DNA of 64,000 bases, taken from NCBI RefSeq assembly GCF_037482285.1, contig NZ_JBBEYB010000004.1, forward strand, positions 1 to 64,000, given 5' to 3'. The translations under genes were made by a program, and so were the position numbers. A model generated the notes under the pieces. It saw only the letters and a list, made by a program, of their open reading frames with translations, searched no databases and was not told the origin of the DNA. Source of the stretch: Aquabacterium sp029268225. GTDB taxonomy: Bacteria; Pseudomonadota; Gammaproteobacteria; Burkholderiales; Burkholderiaceae_C. Positions 23,682-32,326 of the stretch are shown one piece after another (positions within the stretch are counted from its first letter, which is position 1; each line of letters begins with the position of its first letter).

Positions 23682-24131
23682 ATGGCTCGCGTCCAATTTG
23701 AACTGCCGGATCACTTCATCTTCACAACGGAGGTGCAGATCTATGTCAGCCACGTCAACCAGGCCGGTCACCTCGACAACGCGCAGCTGCTCACCTTGGT
23801 CTCTGAGGGCCGTGCGCGTTTCTTCCGCTGGCTGGGCTACACCGAGTTCGATGTGGAAGGCGTGTCCATCGTCGTGGGCGACATGGTGGCGCAGTACAAA
23901 TCCGAAGGCTTTTACGGTGAGGTCATCCGCGTCGAGATGCTGCCGTCCGACTTCAACAAGTACGGCTTCGATCTGGTTTTCCGCTTGACCGAGGTGTCGT
24001 CCGGGCGCGAAGTGGCGCGCGGCAAGAGCGGCATCGTCTTCGTCGACAAGGTGCACAAGAAAGTGGTGCCGCGTCCCGAAGGCTTCATGCAGAGCCTGCT
24101 GGCGCAGGCGCCCGAATTGAGCGTCGACTGA
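23682..24131 (+). CDS. hotdog-fold acyl-CoA thioesterase (4HBT family)
   Basis: 149 residues with the thioesterase features VQIYVSHVNQAGHLDNAQLL, then EGRARFFRWLGY and a beta-rich end (YGFDLVFRLTEV, ARGKSGIVFVD). The usual YbgC Asp-x-x-Gly-His pattern appears as VNQAGHLDN, so it is a variant 4HBT enzyme that hydrolyses acyl-CoA or similar thioesters in the cytoplasm. The substrate is unknown. It is followed closely by a membrane protein gene (24148). Confidence 0.8.
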   Translation: MARVQFELPDHFIFTTEVQIYVSHVNQAGHLDNAQLLTLVSEGRARFFRWLGYTEFDVEGVSIVVGDMVAQYKSEGFYGEVIRVEMLPSDFNKYGFDLVFRLTEVSSGREVARGKSGIVFVDKVHKKVVPRPEGFMQSLLAQAPELSVD

Positions 24132-24147
24132 GTCGGTCGTTCGCTTG

Positions 24148-24930
24148 ATGTCGACCTCGCTCTGGCTGGCTTACGACCATTATGGCTATGCGTTGCTGGC
24201 CGTGGTGGGCACGTTCGCGGCGGTCAGCGGGGTGTCTCGCCTGGCGCACCACCCACGCTGTGCAGGGTGGTTGCTGTCCTGGCAGGGGGTGGCGCCCCCT
24301 TTCATCAACATCCTGGGCGTGCTGTTTGGTCTGACGCTGGCTTTTCTGGCCAACGACACCTGGAGCGCGCACGATCGGGCGATCCGGGCGGTGTACCGCG
24401 AGGCCGATGCGATGCGCACCACCCTGGCGCTCAGCCAGAACTTGCCGGCGCCACTGGCCAGCCAGGTGCGTGGCGCCCTGGCCCAATACGCTCAGGCGAG
24501 CGTGGACGAATGGGGCTGGCTGGCGCAGCGCACCGAAAACCCCGTGGTGGCGGAGCGGGCCGATGCCTTGCTGACTCTGATCGCCAGCGCCGGGGTGCGG
24601 GACGCGCTGGGCGCGAACGTCCAGGCCCTGATGCTCGACCAGGTCATCACGATGCGCGATGAACGTGACCAGCGCGTGTCTTTGAGTCAGACCCATGTGA
24701 ACCCCTTGAAGTGGTTGGGCATGGCCTTTCTGGGCTTGCTGACCTTGTTGTCGGTGGCGGTGGTGCACATTGAGCGGCCCCGGGCCTTGTTGGCAGCAGT
24801 CGTGCTGTTCGCCTTCGGGGCCGCGCCCACGGCGGCCATCGTGCTCATCCAGGGCAACCCCTTTCTGGCGCCGGTGGGCGTGACATCGGCACCCCTGCAG
24901 GCCGTGCTGAACGGCTTGACGGCGCGCTGA
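24148..24930 (+). CDS. DUF4239-like integral membrane protein
   Basis: 260 residues. Two N-terminal hydrophobic segments (YALLAVVGTFAAVSGVSRL and FINILGVLFGLTLAFLAND), a soluble middle of about 120 residues, and two C-terminal helices near MAFLGLLTLLSVAVVHIE and LAAVVLFAFGAAPTAAIVL match the layout of bestrophin-like DUF4239 proteins. Function unknown. An in-frame TTG one codon before the ATG is an alternative start. It is likely cotranscribed with the thioesterase and slyX. Confidence 0.7.
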   Translation: MSTSLWLAYDHYGYALLAVVGTFAAVSGVSRLAHHPRCAGWLLSWQGVAPPFINILGVLFGLTLAFLANDTWSAHDRAIRAVYREADAMRTTLALSQNLPAPLASQVRGALAQYAQASVDEWGWLAQRTENPVVAERADALLTLIASAGVRDALGANVQALMLDQVITMRDERDQRVSLSQTHVNPLKWLGMAFLGLLTLLSVAVVHIERPRALLAAVVLFAFGAAPTAAIVLIQGNPFLAPVGVTSAPLQAVLNGLTAR

Positions 24931-24949
24931 CTTCGTGTCCAATAGCGCC

Positions 24950-25171
24950 ATGTCTTCATCCACCGATACCGAACAGCGCTTCATCGACCTCGAGATCAAG
25001 ATCGGGTTCATGGAGGACCTGCTCGACAACCTCAACACCCTGGTCGCCCGCCAGCAACAACACATCGACCTGCTGGTCAAAGAGGTGAGCGCTTTGCGCC
25101 GTCAGCAGGACGATGGCGGCGGCAGCCCGTCCTTTCGCAGCCTGCGCGACGAACTGCCGCCGCATTACTGA
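24950..25171 (+). CDS. slyX: SlyX family coiled-coil protein
   Basis: 73 residues. TEQRFIDLEIKIGFMEDLLDNLN and QQQHIDLLVKEVSALRRQ form the continuous coiled coil of SlyX, ending with the family's Pro-rich LRDELPPHY. Its role is unknown; members are small and cytoplasmic. It starts 20 bases after the preceding gene, so they probably form one transcript. Confidence 0.88.
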   Translation: MSSSTDTEQRFIDLEIKIGFMEDLLDNLNTLVARQQQHIDLLVKEVSALRRQQDDGGGSPSFRSLRDELPPHY

Positions 25172-25251
25172 GCGCACCCGTTTGCATGCCCTCCTGGCAT
25201 GTCCGCGCATTGACGCGCCCGCAAGGGCCGAACCACCTGGGAGCTTTCATC

Positions 25252-25782
25252 ATGGCCCGTTCTACCCTTGATCATCCTGTGCTGCATTGGCAGATTGTTT
25301 CTGTGGGCCTGGGGCGTGCGCTGGTGGCCTGGACTGCACAGGGTGTGTGTGCCGTCTTGCTGGGCGATGACGATGCTGCCGTGCTCGCCGAGTTGCAACA
25401 GGCCTTCCGGGATCGGGTGTGGCAGCACGATGAGAGGCCTTACCCCTGGGTGAGCGCGGTGCAGGCCGAACTGGAGGGGGTGCGTCCCCATCAGGCTCAC
25501 CGCATGCGCTTGCCGCTGGATGTCGGCGGCACCGCATTCCAGCAAGCGGTGTGGTCTGCCCTGCGGCAGATTCCAACAGGGCAGACCGTGACGTACAGTG
25601 AGCTGGCACAGCAGCTTGGCCGGCCCGGTGCGGTGCGGGCCGTGGCCAGCGCTTGTGCGGCCAATGTGCTGGCCGTGCTGATCCCATGTCACCGCGTGGT
25701 GCGGCGCGACGGCAGCCCCTCAGGTTACCGCTGGGGGCTGGCACGCAAGCAGACCTTGCTGGCACGCGAAGCCCTGCGCTGA
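25252..25782 (+). CDS. ogt: methylated-DNA-[protein]-cysteine S-methyltransferase
   Basis: 176 residues from the ATG at 25252 (MARSTLDHP); the open frame extends 22 codons further without support. The C-terminal domain shows FQQAVWSALRQIPTGQTVTYSELA, the helix-turn-helix RAVASACAANVLAVLIPCHRVVRR with the acceptor Cys in PCHRV, and SGYRWGLARKQTLL. It repairs O6-alkylguanine by irreversible self-alkylation. No Ada activator domain is fused; the N-terminal part is a short degenerate domain as in Ogt. Confidence 0.9.
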   Translation: MARSTLDHPVLHWQIVSVGLGRALVAWTAQGVCAVLLGDDDAAVLAELQQAFRDRVWQHDERPYPWVSAVQAELEGVRPHQAHRMRLPLDVGGTAFQQAVWSALRQIPTGQTVTYSELAQQLGRPGAVRAVASACAANVLAVLIPCHRVVRRDGSPSGYRWGLARKQTLLAREALR

Positions 25783-25897
25783 GGTGTGCCGCGTCGGCCG
25801 GAGGGCCTGTACATCCACTCACAGATCGGCACTGACAAAGGTCCGGCGCCTGCTCTAAGATCGCCGCACCGCCTCGTGCATTTCCTGAGGAAGACTC

Positions 25898-26302
25898 ATG
25901 ATGACGTCCAAGAAGAAGCTGGTTGCCTGGATTGTGGCGGCCGCCCTGTCCCACACTGCGGGCCTGCAAGCTGCACACGCCGGCATGATCGCCACCGAGT
26001 CGGTGGCCGCAACCACCGACCTTGTGCAGGTCGAGTCGCGCCGTGCCCAGGTGCTCGCCACCCTCAACCGTGCCGATGTGACCGAGGCCCTGGTGGCCAA
26101 GGGCGTGGACATGGATGCGGCCCGTGCCCGCATCGCCTCCTTGTCTGACCAGGAAGTCGTTGCGCTGGCCGATCAGCTGGAGCATGCACCGGCCGGTGCC
26201 AGTGGCGTGCTGGGCACCATCGTGTTCATCTTCCTGGTGTTGCTGGTCACCGACATCCTGGGCTTCACCAAGGTCTTCCCTTTCACGCGCTCCATCCGCT
26301 GA
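25898..26302 (+). CDS. PA2779 family exported small membrane protein
   Basis: 134 residues. A signal peptide ending near LQAAHA is followed by an amphipathic middle (LATLNRADVTEALVAKGVDMDAARARIASLSDQE) and a C-terminal transmembrane helix (GTIVFIFLVLLVTDILGF) with a basic tail. This is the PA2779 family. It is always found beside a PA2778-type cysteine peptidase, which starts six bases downstream here. The pair probably acts together at the cell envelope; the substrate is not known. Confidence 0.85.
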   Translation: MMTSKKKLVAWIVAAALSHTAGLQAAHAGMIATESVAATTDLVQVESRRAQVLATLNRADVTEALVAKGVDMDAARARIASLSDQEVVALADQLEHAPAGASGVLGTIVFIFLVLLVTDILGFTKVFPFTRSIR

Positions 26303-26307
26303 GCCGC

Positions 26308-27309
26308 ATGACCCGCCTGCGACCCGCACGCCGCCGCTGGCTGGTGCGTGCCGGGGCGCTGGGTGCCGTCAGTCTGCTGAGCGCCTGCGCCAGCCTGACG
26401 GCCAAGCAAACCCGTGCCCTGCTGGCCCATCCACCGTCTGACCTGCCGGCGCGTGTGGAGTGGGCCCAGGTGCCCTTCTTTCCGCAAGATATCAACCAGT
26501 GCGGCCCGGCTGCGCTGGCCACCGCATTGGGCGCCGTGGGTGTGCCGATTGCGCCTGAGGTGCTGGGCACGGCCGTGTTCGTGCCTGCCCGCGAAGGCAG
26601 TCTGCAAATCGAGATGCTGGCGGCGCCGCGTCGGCATGGCCACATTGCCACCCGCATCCGGCCCGATCTGATCTCGCTGCTGCGCGAAGTGGCGGCCGGG
26701 CAAGCGCCAGTGGTGTTGCTCAACCTGGGCCTGTCCATCCAGCCCCTGTGGCACTACGCCGTGGTGGTGGGCTACGACCTGCCGGCGGGCCAGATTCTCC
26801 TGCGTTCGGGCACCGTGAAACGCGAGGTGATGCCCCTGAGCACCTTCGAGCACACCTGGACGCGCTCCAGCCAATGGGCGTTTGTCGTGCTGCCCCCGGA
26901 TCGCCTGCCGGCGCAGGCCGACGAGGCGGCGGTCACCGAAGCCCGTGTGGCGTTTGAGCGCGTGGCCCCGGCGCCGCTGGCCGCGCAGGCCTATCGCACG
27001 GCACTGCAGCGCTGGCCCGATTCCCTGTTGCTGGGCCTGGGCCTGGGCAACGCGCTGTATGCCGCGGGCGCCCTCGCTGATGCCGAAGCCGCGTACGCCC
27101 AGGTGGCACGGCGCCATGACAGCGCCCCGGCCTGGCACAACCTGGCCCGGGTGCGCTTGGAGCGGCGCGACCTGTCCGGTGCACGCGCTGCCACCGATGC
27201 CGCCGTGCGCCGTGCGCAGCACGAGCCCAACTGGCGCGATGCGGTCGAGGTGCTCCGCCGGGATGTTGAACGCGCCACGGCGGGTGAGGGCGCTGCGCCG
27301 CGTCCTTGA
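26308..27309 (+). CDS. PA2778 family C39-like cysteine peptidase with TPR repeats
   Basis: 333 residues. The N-terminus has a twin-Arg-like basic stretch and a lipoprotein box ending LLSACASL. A C39-like papain-fold domain follows (FFPQDINQCGPAALATAL with the catalytic Cys, WHYAVVVGYD with the His), then C-terminal TPR helices (YAAGALADAEAAYAQVARRHD, WHNLARVRLERRDL). C39-type domains usually process leader peptides or bind them; the substrate may be the preceding PA2779-type protein. It is likely an outer-membrane lipoprotein. Confidence 0.85.
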   Translation: MTRLRPARRRWLVRAGALGAVSLLSACASLTAKQTRALLAHPPSDLPARVEWAQVPFFPQDINQCGPAALATALGAVGVPIAPEVLGTAVFVPAREGSLQIEMLAAPRRHGHIATRIRPDLISLLREVAAGQAPVVLLNLGLSIQPLWHYAVVVGYDLPAGQILLRSGTVKREVMPLSTFEHTWTRSSQWAFVVLPPDRLPAQADEAAVTEARVAFERVAPAPLAAQAYRTALQRWPDSLLLGLGLGNALYAAGALADAEAAYAQVARRHDSAPAWHNLARVRLERRDLSGARAATDAAVRRAQHEPNWRDAVEVLRRDVERATAGEGAAPRP

Positions 27310-27348
27310 ACGTGTCCCTGGGCGCTCGGGTGTCTATGATGCGCCACC

Positions 27349-28176
27349 ATGAGCACGCCTGCACCGACCTTGTCCCCGGACGCCATCGCGGCCGCCGCCC
27401 ACACCCTGGCCACACGCCGACTGACCGGCCAGGTGGGCGCAGCCTTGCCCGCTGCATGTCGGCCCGTGACCCTGCCCGATGCCTGGGCGGTGCAAAGCGC
27501 CGTGACCGTGGAGCTGGCACAGCGCGCTGGAGAGCGCGTGGTCGGCTGGAAATGCGGGATGCCCGGTGCCGACACCTGGGTGCTGGCCCCGCTGTACGCC
27601 AGCATGCTGCACCGCGCCGAGGGGCCGGAGGCGCCAGTGGCCGCCTGCCCTGTGTGGACGCAGCAAGGGCAGGTGAAGGTTGAGCCCGAGCTGGCCTTTG
27701 TGCTCGGGCACGATCTGCCGCCGCGCACGCAGCCCTATGGTGCCGACGAGGTGAGGGCGGCGGTGGCCTCGACGCACCTGGCGCTGGAGCTCATCGACAA
27801 CCGCTATGACGACAGCGTGCCCCTGCAGTTTGCCGACCGCTTGGCCGATGGCCTGGTCAACCAGGGCCTGTGGCTGGGCCCAGCGCTGGACATCGCTCTC
27901 GGGGCTGCTCCGCAGACCCTCGACATCGAGGTGCGCGCGGATGGGCAGCTGTTGCTGTCGCAGCCTGGCGCGCATCCGGCCGGAGATCCGCTGGCACCCT
28001 TGTGCTGGTTGGCCGAATTCCTGCGCAGCCAAGGACAAGGTTTGCAGGCCGGGCAGGTCGTGATCACCGGCTCGTATGCTGGCGCCCCCTGGGTGCCCGT
28101 CGGGTTGCCCGTGAGCGTGCGTTTCGGGACCTTGGGCCAGTTGTCGATGCGGTTTGAGGACCGACCACGAGACTGA
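27349..28176 (+). CDS. 2-keto-4-pentenoate hydratase family protein (FAH superfamily)
   Basis: 275 residues with the hydratase pattern AWAVQSAVTVELAQRAGERVVGWKCGMP, EPELAFVLGHDLP (metal ligands), ALELIDNRYDD, and a C-terminal ITGSYAGAPWVPVGLPVSVRFG. These enzymes hydrate 2-hydroxypent-2,4-dienoate or related vinyl-keto acids in aromatic ring meta-cleavage. No meta-pathway genes are adjacent, so its substrate is open. Confidence 0.8.
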   Translation: MSTPAPTLSPDAIAAAAHTLATRRLTGQVGAALPAACRPVTLPDAWAVQSAVTVELAQRAGERVVGWKCGMPGADTWVLAPLYASMLHRAEGPEAPVAACPVWTQQGQVKVEPELAFVLGHDLPPRTQPYGADEVRAAVASTHLALELIDNRYDDSVPLQFADRLADGLVNQGLWLGPALDIALGAAPQTLDIEVRADGQLLLSQPGAHPAGDPLAPLCWLAEFLRSQGQGLQAGQVVITGSYAGAPWVPVGLPVSVRFGTLGQLSMRFEDRPRD

Positions 28177-28245
28177 CGCACTGTGCGCGAGGGCGAGGTC
28201 AGCAGTACCATCCCATCATCTCTGTGATCTTGTGAGCCGAGCCCG

Positions 28246-31200
28246 ATGACCCGTCCTGACGCCACCTCTCCTGTCGCACCGGTTGCCCGCCAGCGCGCCT
28301 GGGTCAAACCCCTGGTGGGCGTGGCCGCAGTGGCTGCGGTGTGGACCGGGGTGGTCGGTCTGTGGTTGCCGGACTGGGCCAAGCCCCGCATCGAGGCCGC
28401 GGCCACCGAAGCGCTCGGGACCCCTGTCAAGGTGGCGGCTGTGCGCATCCAGCCTTGGACTCTGGCCGTCGAAGTGGACGGCGTGGCCGTGGGGCCAGCG
28501 GCGTCGCCCTGGTTCACGCTCAAGCAGGCGCAGGCCCAACTCTCGCTGGCCTCGGTGCGACACCTTGCGCCGGTCATCCGCCGTGTGCAACTGACCGAGC
28601 CGATGTTCTGGCTCGAACGCCAGACGGCCGATCAGTTCAACATCAGCCCGGTGATGGCCCGTCTGATGGCGCCTTCGCCCGAGCCGAAGCCCAACGCCGA
28701 GCCCGCCCGCTTTGCGGTCTTCAACATCGAGGTCCGTGACGGCATGTTGCGCTACACCGACCGGGTGTTGAAACAGGAACACCGGGTGGAACAGTTGCAG
28801 CTGGGGGTGCCTTTCGTCTCCAACCTGCCCAGTGACATCGATGTCGCGGTGCAACCGCTGCTGCAGGCGCGGGTGGACGGCAGCCCCTTGAAGATCGAGG
28901 GCCAGACCTTGCCCTTCAAGGAGGGGCACCGTTCCGAGGTGAAGCTGTCTTGGCAGTCGGTGGACGTGGCGCACTGGCTGACGGCGGCCCAACCCTTCCT
29001 GCCACCGAGCGTGAAGATCGCGCCCCGGCAGGGCAGCCTGGACACCGCGCTGACCGTGCAGTTCGAGCAGCGCCCCGCGCCGGCCGTGCCGATGTTGCGC
29101 GTCACCGGTGGCCTGACGCTCAGCAAGCTGGGCATGGGCATGCCACAGCTGCCCACCCTCGGGCAAGCGGATGCAGGCTGGCAATCGTTGAAGGTCGATG
29201 GCGTGGACGCCTTGCCGCTGGAGCGCCGGGTGCGTGTGGCCAGCGTCGCGCTGGACGGCTTGCGCCTGCAGGTGCGCCCCGGTGCGACGGCTGCGACGGC
29301 CACCGTCGCCTCGCCTGTGGCTGCGGCTTCTGCGCCGACGTCGGCCACGGTGTCCGACCCCGCCGCGCCTTGGCAGTGGTCTGTCGGTACCGTGCATCTG
29401 GCCGCTCAGGCCATCGACGTGCAGACCGACGCGGCCGCGCCCTGGCCGCGTTTGGACCGCGTGGTGCTCGATGTCAAAGGCCTGGATGCCTCAGCGAAGG
29501 CGCCCGCCGCCACCTGGCAGCTCGATGTGGCCGACCAGCACGGCATGACGCTGCGTGCCAGCGGGCAGGCCCAGGTCGCCCGCCAGCAACTGGACGCCAA
29601 GCTGGCGCTGGATCAGGCAGCGGTGCCCCCCTGGCTGGCACCCCTGGCCCCGGCCTTGAAGCTGCCCTTGACTGTGCAGCAAGGGACCTTGTCACTGCAG
29701 GCCCAACTCAGCGCCCGCCTGCAGGCTGATCCGGCCGCCACCTCGCCCGAGCTGGCCCAGGCGGGCCTGCACCTGAGCGGCGGCTCGGTGCGGCTGGCGG
29801 GTTGGCAGGCCACGGCTAAGGCCTCCAGCGTGCGAGACCAGGTGCAGTGGCGTGAACTCGCGGTGGAGGGGGCCGAAGCCCACGTGTCGCTGGCTCCCAC
29901 ACAGCCCGGCTTGCGCCGTCTGTCGCTGGATGCCGTGACCCTGGATGGACTGGATGCCCGCGTCACCCGTGGCCGCCAAGGTCAGTGGCTGGGCATGACA
30001 CCAGCCCGTGCCACGCCCACACCGGCCACGCGCAAGGTGGCCGCGGCCAAGGCGCCGGACCCGGCCGAGCCTCCGGTCACGCTCAAGCTGTTGCGTTGTC
30101 AGGACTGCCGCGTGCAGCTCACCGACCAGACCGTCAGTCCGGCGGCGTTGCTGTCCTTGCAGCGCACCGAGCTGACTGTCGCCAATGCCTCCACCGATCT
30201 GCGTCAGCCGCTGAAGGTGGACCTGCGTACCCAGGCGCAAGGCAAGGGGCAGGTGAACTTCCAAGGCGAGGTGCGACCTCAGCCCCTGTCCGTGCAAGGC
30301 CAGGTCGGCCTCGCCGGGGTGGACCTGCGCGTGCTGCAGTCCTACCTGGATCCGCACCTGAACATCCACATCGCTGGCGCCCGGGCCCAGGCGGCGGGAC
30401 GCGTGCAAGTGCAAGACGATGTCCGCCGCGGCCTGAGCGTGCGTTATCAGGGCCGCGTCGGCCTGAGCGACCTGCGCTTGCAGGACCGCGTCAACGAGGC
30501 TGACTTCGTCAGCTGGCGCAATCTGTCGCTCGACGGCACCGACCTCGCCTGGGCCAACGGGCAGGTCAACGCCAACCTCGGCCGCATCGCGCTCAACGAG
30601 TTCTACGGCCGCGTGATCATCAACCCGGACGGGCAGCTCAACCTGGCCAGCATCGCCAGCCGCGAAGCGGGTGCGCAGCCCCAGTCGCTCACCACACCGC
30701 AGACGGCGGCTTCGGCACCTGCACCTGCACCTGCACCTGCACCTGCACCTGCACCTGCACCTGCACCCGCGCCAGCGGTCAAGCCGGACGCCGCCGTGCC
30801 GGCTACACCCACTGCCCCCGCTGCCACCGCGCAAGCTGCTCCAATGAAGTTGCGCTGGCAAGGCATCAAGCTCAGCAAGGGCCGTGTCGACTTCACCGAC
30901 AACTACATCAAGCCCAACTACTCGGCCGACCTCACCCGCATCGAGGGCAGCATCTCGGCGGTCGCCTCCGACAAGCCCGAGCCCGCCACCGTGGATGTGT
31001 CCGGCGCCGTGGACGACGGCGCGCCGCTCAAGATCACCGGCCAGCTGCACCCCTTGGGGCCCCGCCTGTTCACTGACATCCAGGGCAGTGCCAAGGGCAT
31101 CGAGCTGACCCGCCTGACGCCGTATGCGGCGCGCTACGCCGGCTACGCCATCGAGAAGGGCTCCTTGTCGATGACGGTGCACTACAAGATCGACGGCGGC

Positions 31201-32007
31201 AAGCTGGAGGCCAGCAACCAGATCTTCCTGGACCAGCTCACCTTTGGCGAGAAAGTCGACAGCCCGGACGCGACCAAGCTGCCGGTGCTGTTCGCCGTCG
31301 CGTTGCTGAAGAATCGCCATGGCGAGATCGACATCAATCTGCCCATTTCGGGCTCCCTCGACGATCCGCAGTTCTCGGTGGGCGGGATCATCTGGCGCGT
31401 CATCGTCAACCTGATCACCAAGGCCGTGATGGCGCCGTTCTCGCTCCTGTCCGGTGGGGGCGATGAGCTGGGCTTCGTGCCCTTTGCGCCCGGCTCGGCC
31501 GATCTCACCGAAGCAGCCCGTGCCCGCCTCGACACCCTGGCCGGCAAGCTCGATGACCGGCCTGCCCTCAAATTGGAAGCCACCGGCCGCGCCGACCCTG
31601 CCGTGGACGTCGCCGGCTTGCGCGCCGCCCACGTCGATCGCCTGATGCGTGCGGCCAAGGCCAAAGCCCAGGGGGTGGCCGTGAGCGAGGTGAAGATTTC
31701 ACCTGACGAGAAAAATCAGTGGTTGACGGCCGCCTACAAGGCCGCCGACATCAAGAAGCCACGCAACCTGGTGGGGTTGGCCAAGACCTTGCCACCCGCC
31801 GAAATGGAGGCCTTGTTGCAGGCGGCAGCCCCGGTCAACGACGCGGCCCTCAAGCATCTGGCCGACCACCGCGGCGATGCCGTCAAGGCCTACCTGGTCA
31901 CCAAAATTGCGCCCGAGCGTGTGTTGCTCACGGCTTCCAAGGTTGGCACCGACGGCCTGCCCGATGACAAGGGGCCCAGCTCTCGGGTACAGTTTGGGTT
32001 GAAGTGA
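28246..32007 (+). CDS. DUF748 domain giant periplasmic protein (AsmA-like)
   Basis: 1253 residues. One N-terminal membrane anchor (LVGVAAVAAVWTGVVGLWLPDW) is followed by repeated beta-rich DUF748 segments (WTLAVEVDGVAVG, MLRYTDRVLKQEHRVEQLQL, RVDFTDNYIKPNYSADLTRIEG). A Pro-Ala linker lies near residues 824-841. The C-terminal end has an OmpA-like sequence (GFVPFAPGSADLTEAARARLDTL). The AsmA/DUF748 superfamily forms long bridges across the periplasm that move lipids to the outer membrane. It appears complete and is followed by a small gene 20 bases later. Confidence 0.88.
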   Translation: MTRPDATSPVAPVARQRAWVKPLVGVAAVAAVWTGVVGLWLPDWAKPRIEAAATEALGTPVKVAAVRIQPWTLAVEVDGVAVGPAASPWFTLKQAQAQLSLASVRHLAPVIRRVQLTEPMFWLERQTADQFNISPVMARLMAPSPEPKPNAEPARFAVFNIEVRDGMLRYTDRVLKQEHRVEQLQLGVPFVSNLPSDIDVAVQPLLQARVDGSPLKIEGQTLPFKEGHRSEVKLSWQSVDVAHWLTAAQPFLPPSVKIAPRQGSLDTALTVQFEQRPAPAVPMLRVTGGLTLSKLGMGMPQLPTLGQADAGWQSLKVDGVDALPLERRVRVASVALDGLRLQVRPGATAATATVASPVAAASAPTSATVSDPAAPWQWSVGTVHLAAQAIDVQTDAAAPWPRLDRVVLDVKGLDASAKAPAATWQLDVADQHGMTLRASGQAQVARQQLDAKLALDQAAVPPWLAPLAPALKLPLTVQQGTLSLQAQLSARLQADPAATSPELAQAGLHLSGGSVRLAGWQATAKASSVRDQVQWRELAVEGAEAHVSLAPTQPGLRRLSLDAVTLDGLDARVTRGRQGQWLGMTPARATPTPATRKVAAAKAPDPAEPPVTLKLLRCQDCRVQLTDQTVSPAALLSLQRTELTVANASTDLRQPLKVDLRTQAQGKGQVNFQGEVRPQPLSVQGQVGLAGVDLRVLQSYLDPHLNIHIAGARAQAAGRVQVQDDVRRGLSVRYQGRVGLSDLRLQDRVNEADFVSWRNLSLDGTDLAWANGQVNANLGRIALNEFYGRVIINPDGQLNLASIASREAGAQPQSLTTPQTAASAPAPAPAPAPAPAPAPAPAPAVKPDAAVPATPTAPAATAQAAPMKLRWQGIKLSKGRVDFTDNYIKPNYSADLTRIEGSISAVASDKPEPATVDVSGAVDDGAPLKITGQLHPLGPRLFTDIQGSAKGIELTRLTPYAARYAGYAIEKGSLSMTVHYKIDGGKLEASNQIFLDQLTFGEKVDSPDATKLPVLFAVALLKNRHGEIDINLPISGSLDDPQFSVGGIIWRVIVNLITKAVMAPFSLLSGGGDELGFVPFAPGSADLTEAARARLDTLAGKLDDRPALKLEATGRADPAVDVAGLRAAHVDRLMRAAKAKAQGVAVSEVKISPDEKNQWLTAAYKAADIKKPRNLVGLAKTLPPAEMEALLQAAAPVNDAALKHLADHRGDAVKAYLVTKIAPERVLLTASKVGTDGLPDDKGPSSRVQFGLK
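30715..30768 (+). repeat. hexanucleotide microsatellite GCACCT inside the DUF748 gene
   Basis: Eight uninterrupted copies of GCACCT (30715-30762) and a degenerate ninth encode an Ala-Pro run. Copy-number change by slippage would not shift the frame, only lengthen or shorten the linker. Confidence 0.9.
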
Positions 32008-32026
32008 TCCCATCACGGAGGCGACC

Positions 32027-32326
32027 ATGAGTTCCATTTCAGCCATCGGTGTGTCGGGGGCCAATGCGGCCACGACCCGCATGGACGTGGCCGCCCACAA
32101 CATCGCCAACGTCCAGACCGAGAAATTCCAGCGCCAGGTGGTCAACCAGCAGAGCCAGGAATCGGGCGGCGTGAGCACCTCGGTGGCCCAGGCCCAAGAG
32201 ATCGGTCCCGATCTGGCCAAGGACCTCATCGAGCAGAAGATGGCGACATACAGCTACCGCGCCAACCTGCGCAGCATTCAGGCCGACCAGCAGATGATGG
32301 GCAGCCTGCTCGACATCAAGGCCTGA
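32027..32326 (+). CDS. miniature flagellar-rod-like protein
   Basis: 99 residues. The N-terminus, SAIGVSGANAATTRMDVAAH followed by NIANVQT, is the flagellar basal-body rod N-terminal motif. The C-terminus, DLIEQKMATYSYRANLRSIQ, resembles the rod C-terminal helix. The central domain found in FlgB, FlgC, FlgE, FlgF or FlgG is absent, so it is only the two coiled ends. No other flagellar gene is near. It begins 20 bases after the DUF748 stop and its own stop overlaps the likely dinB start. Function unknown. Confidence 0.75.
   Translation: MSSISAIGVSGANAATTRMDVAAHNIANVQTEKFQRQVVNQQSQESGGVSTSVAQAQEIGPDLAKDLIEQKMATYSYRANLRSIQADQQMMGSLLDIKA

Noticed and set aside
30715..30768. GCACCT run considered as a CRISPR or regulatory repeat
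   Set aside because: It is a codon microsatellite inside an open frame with no spacers.
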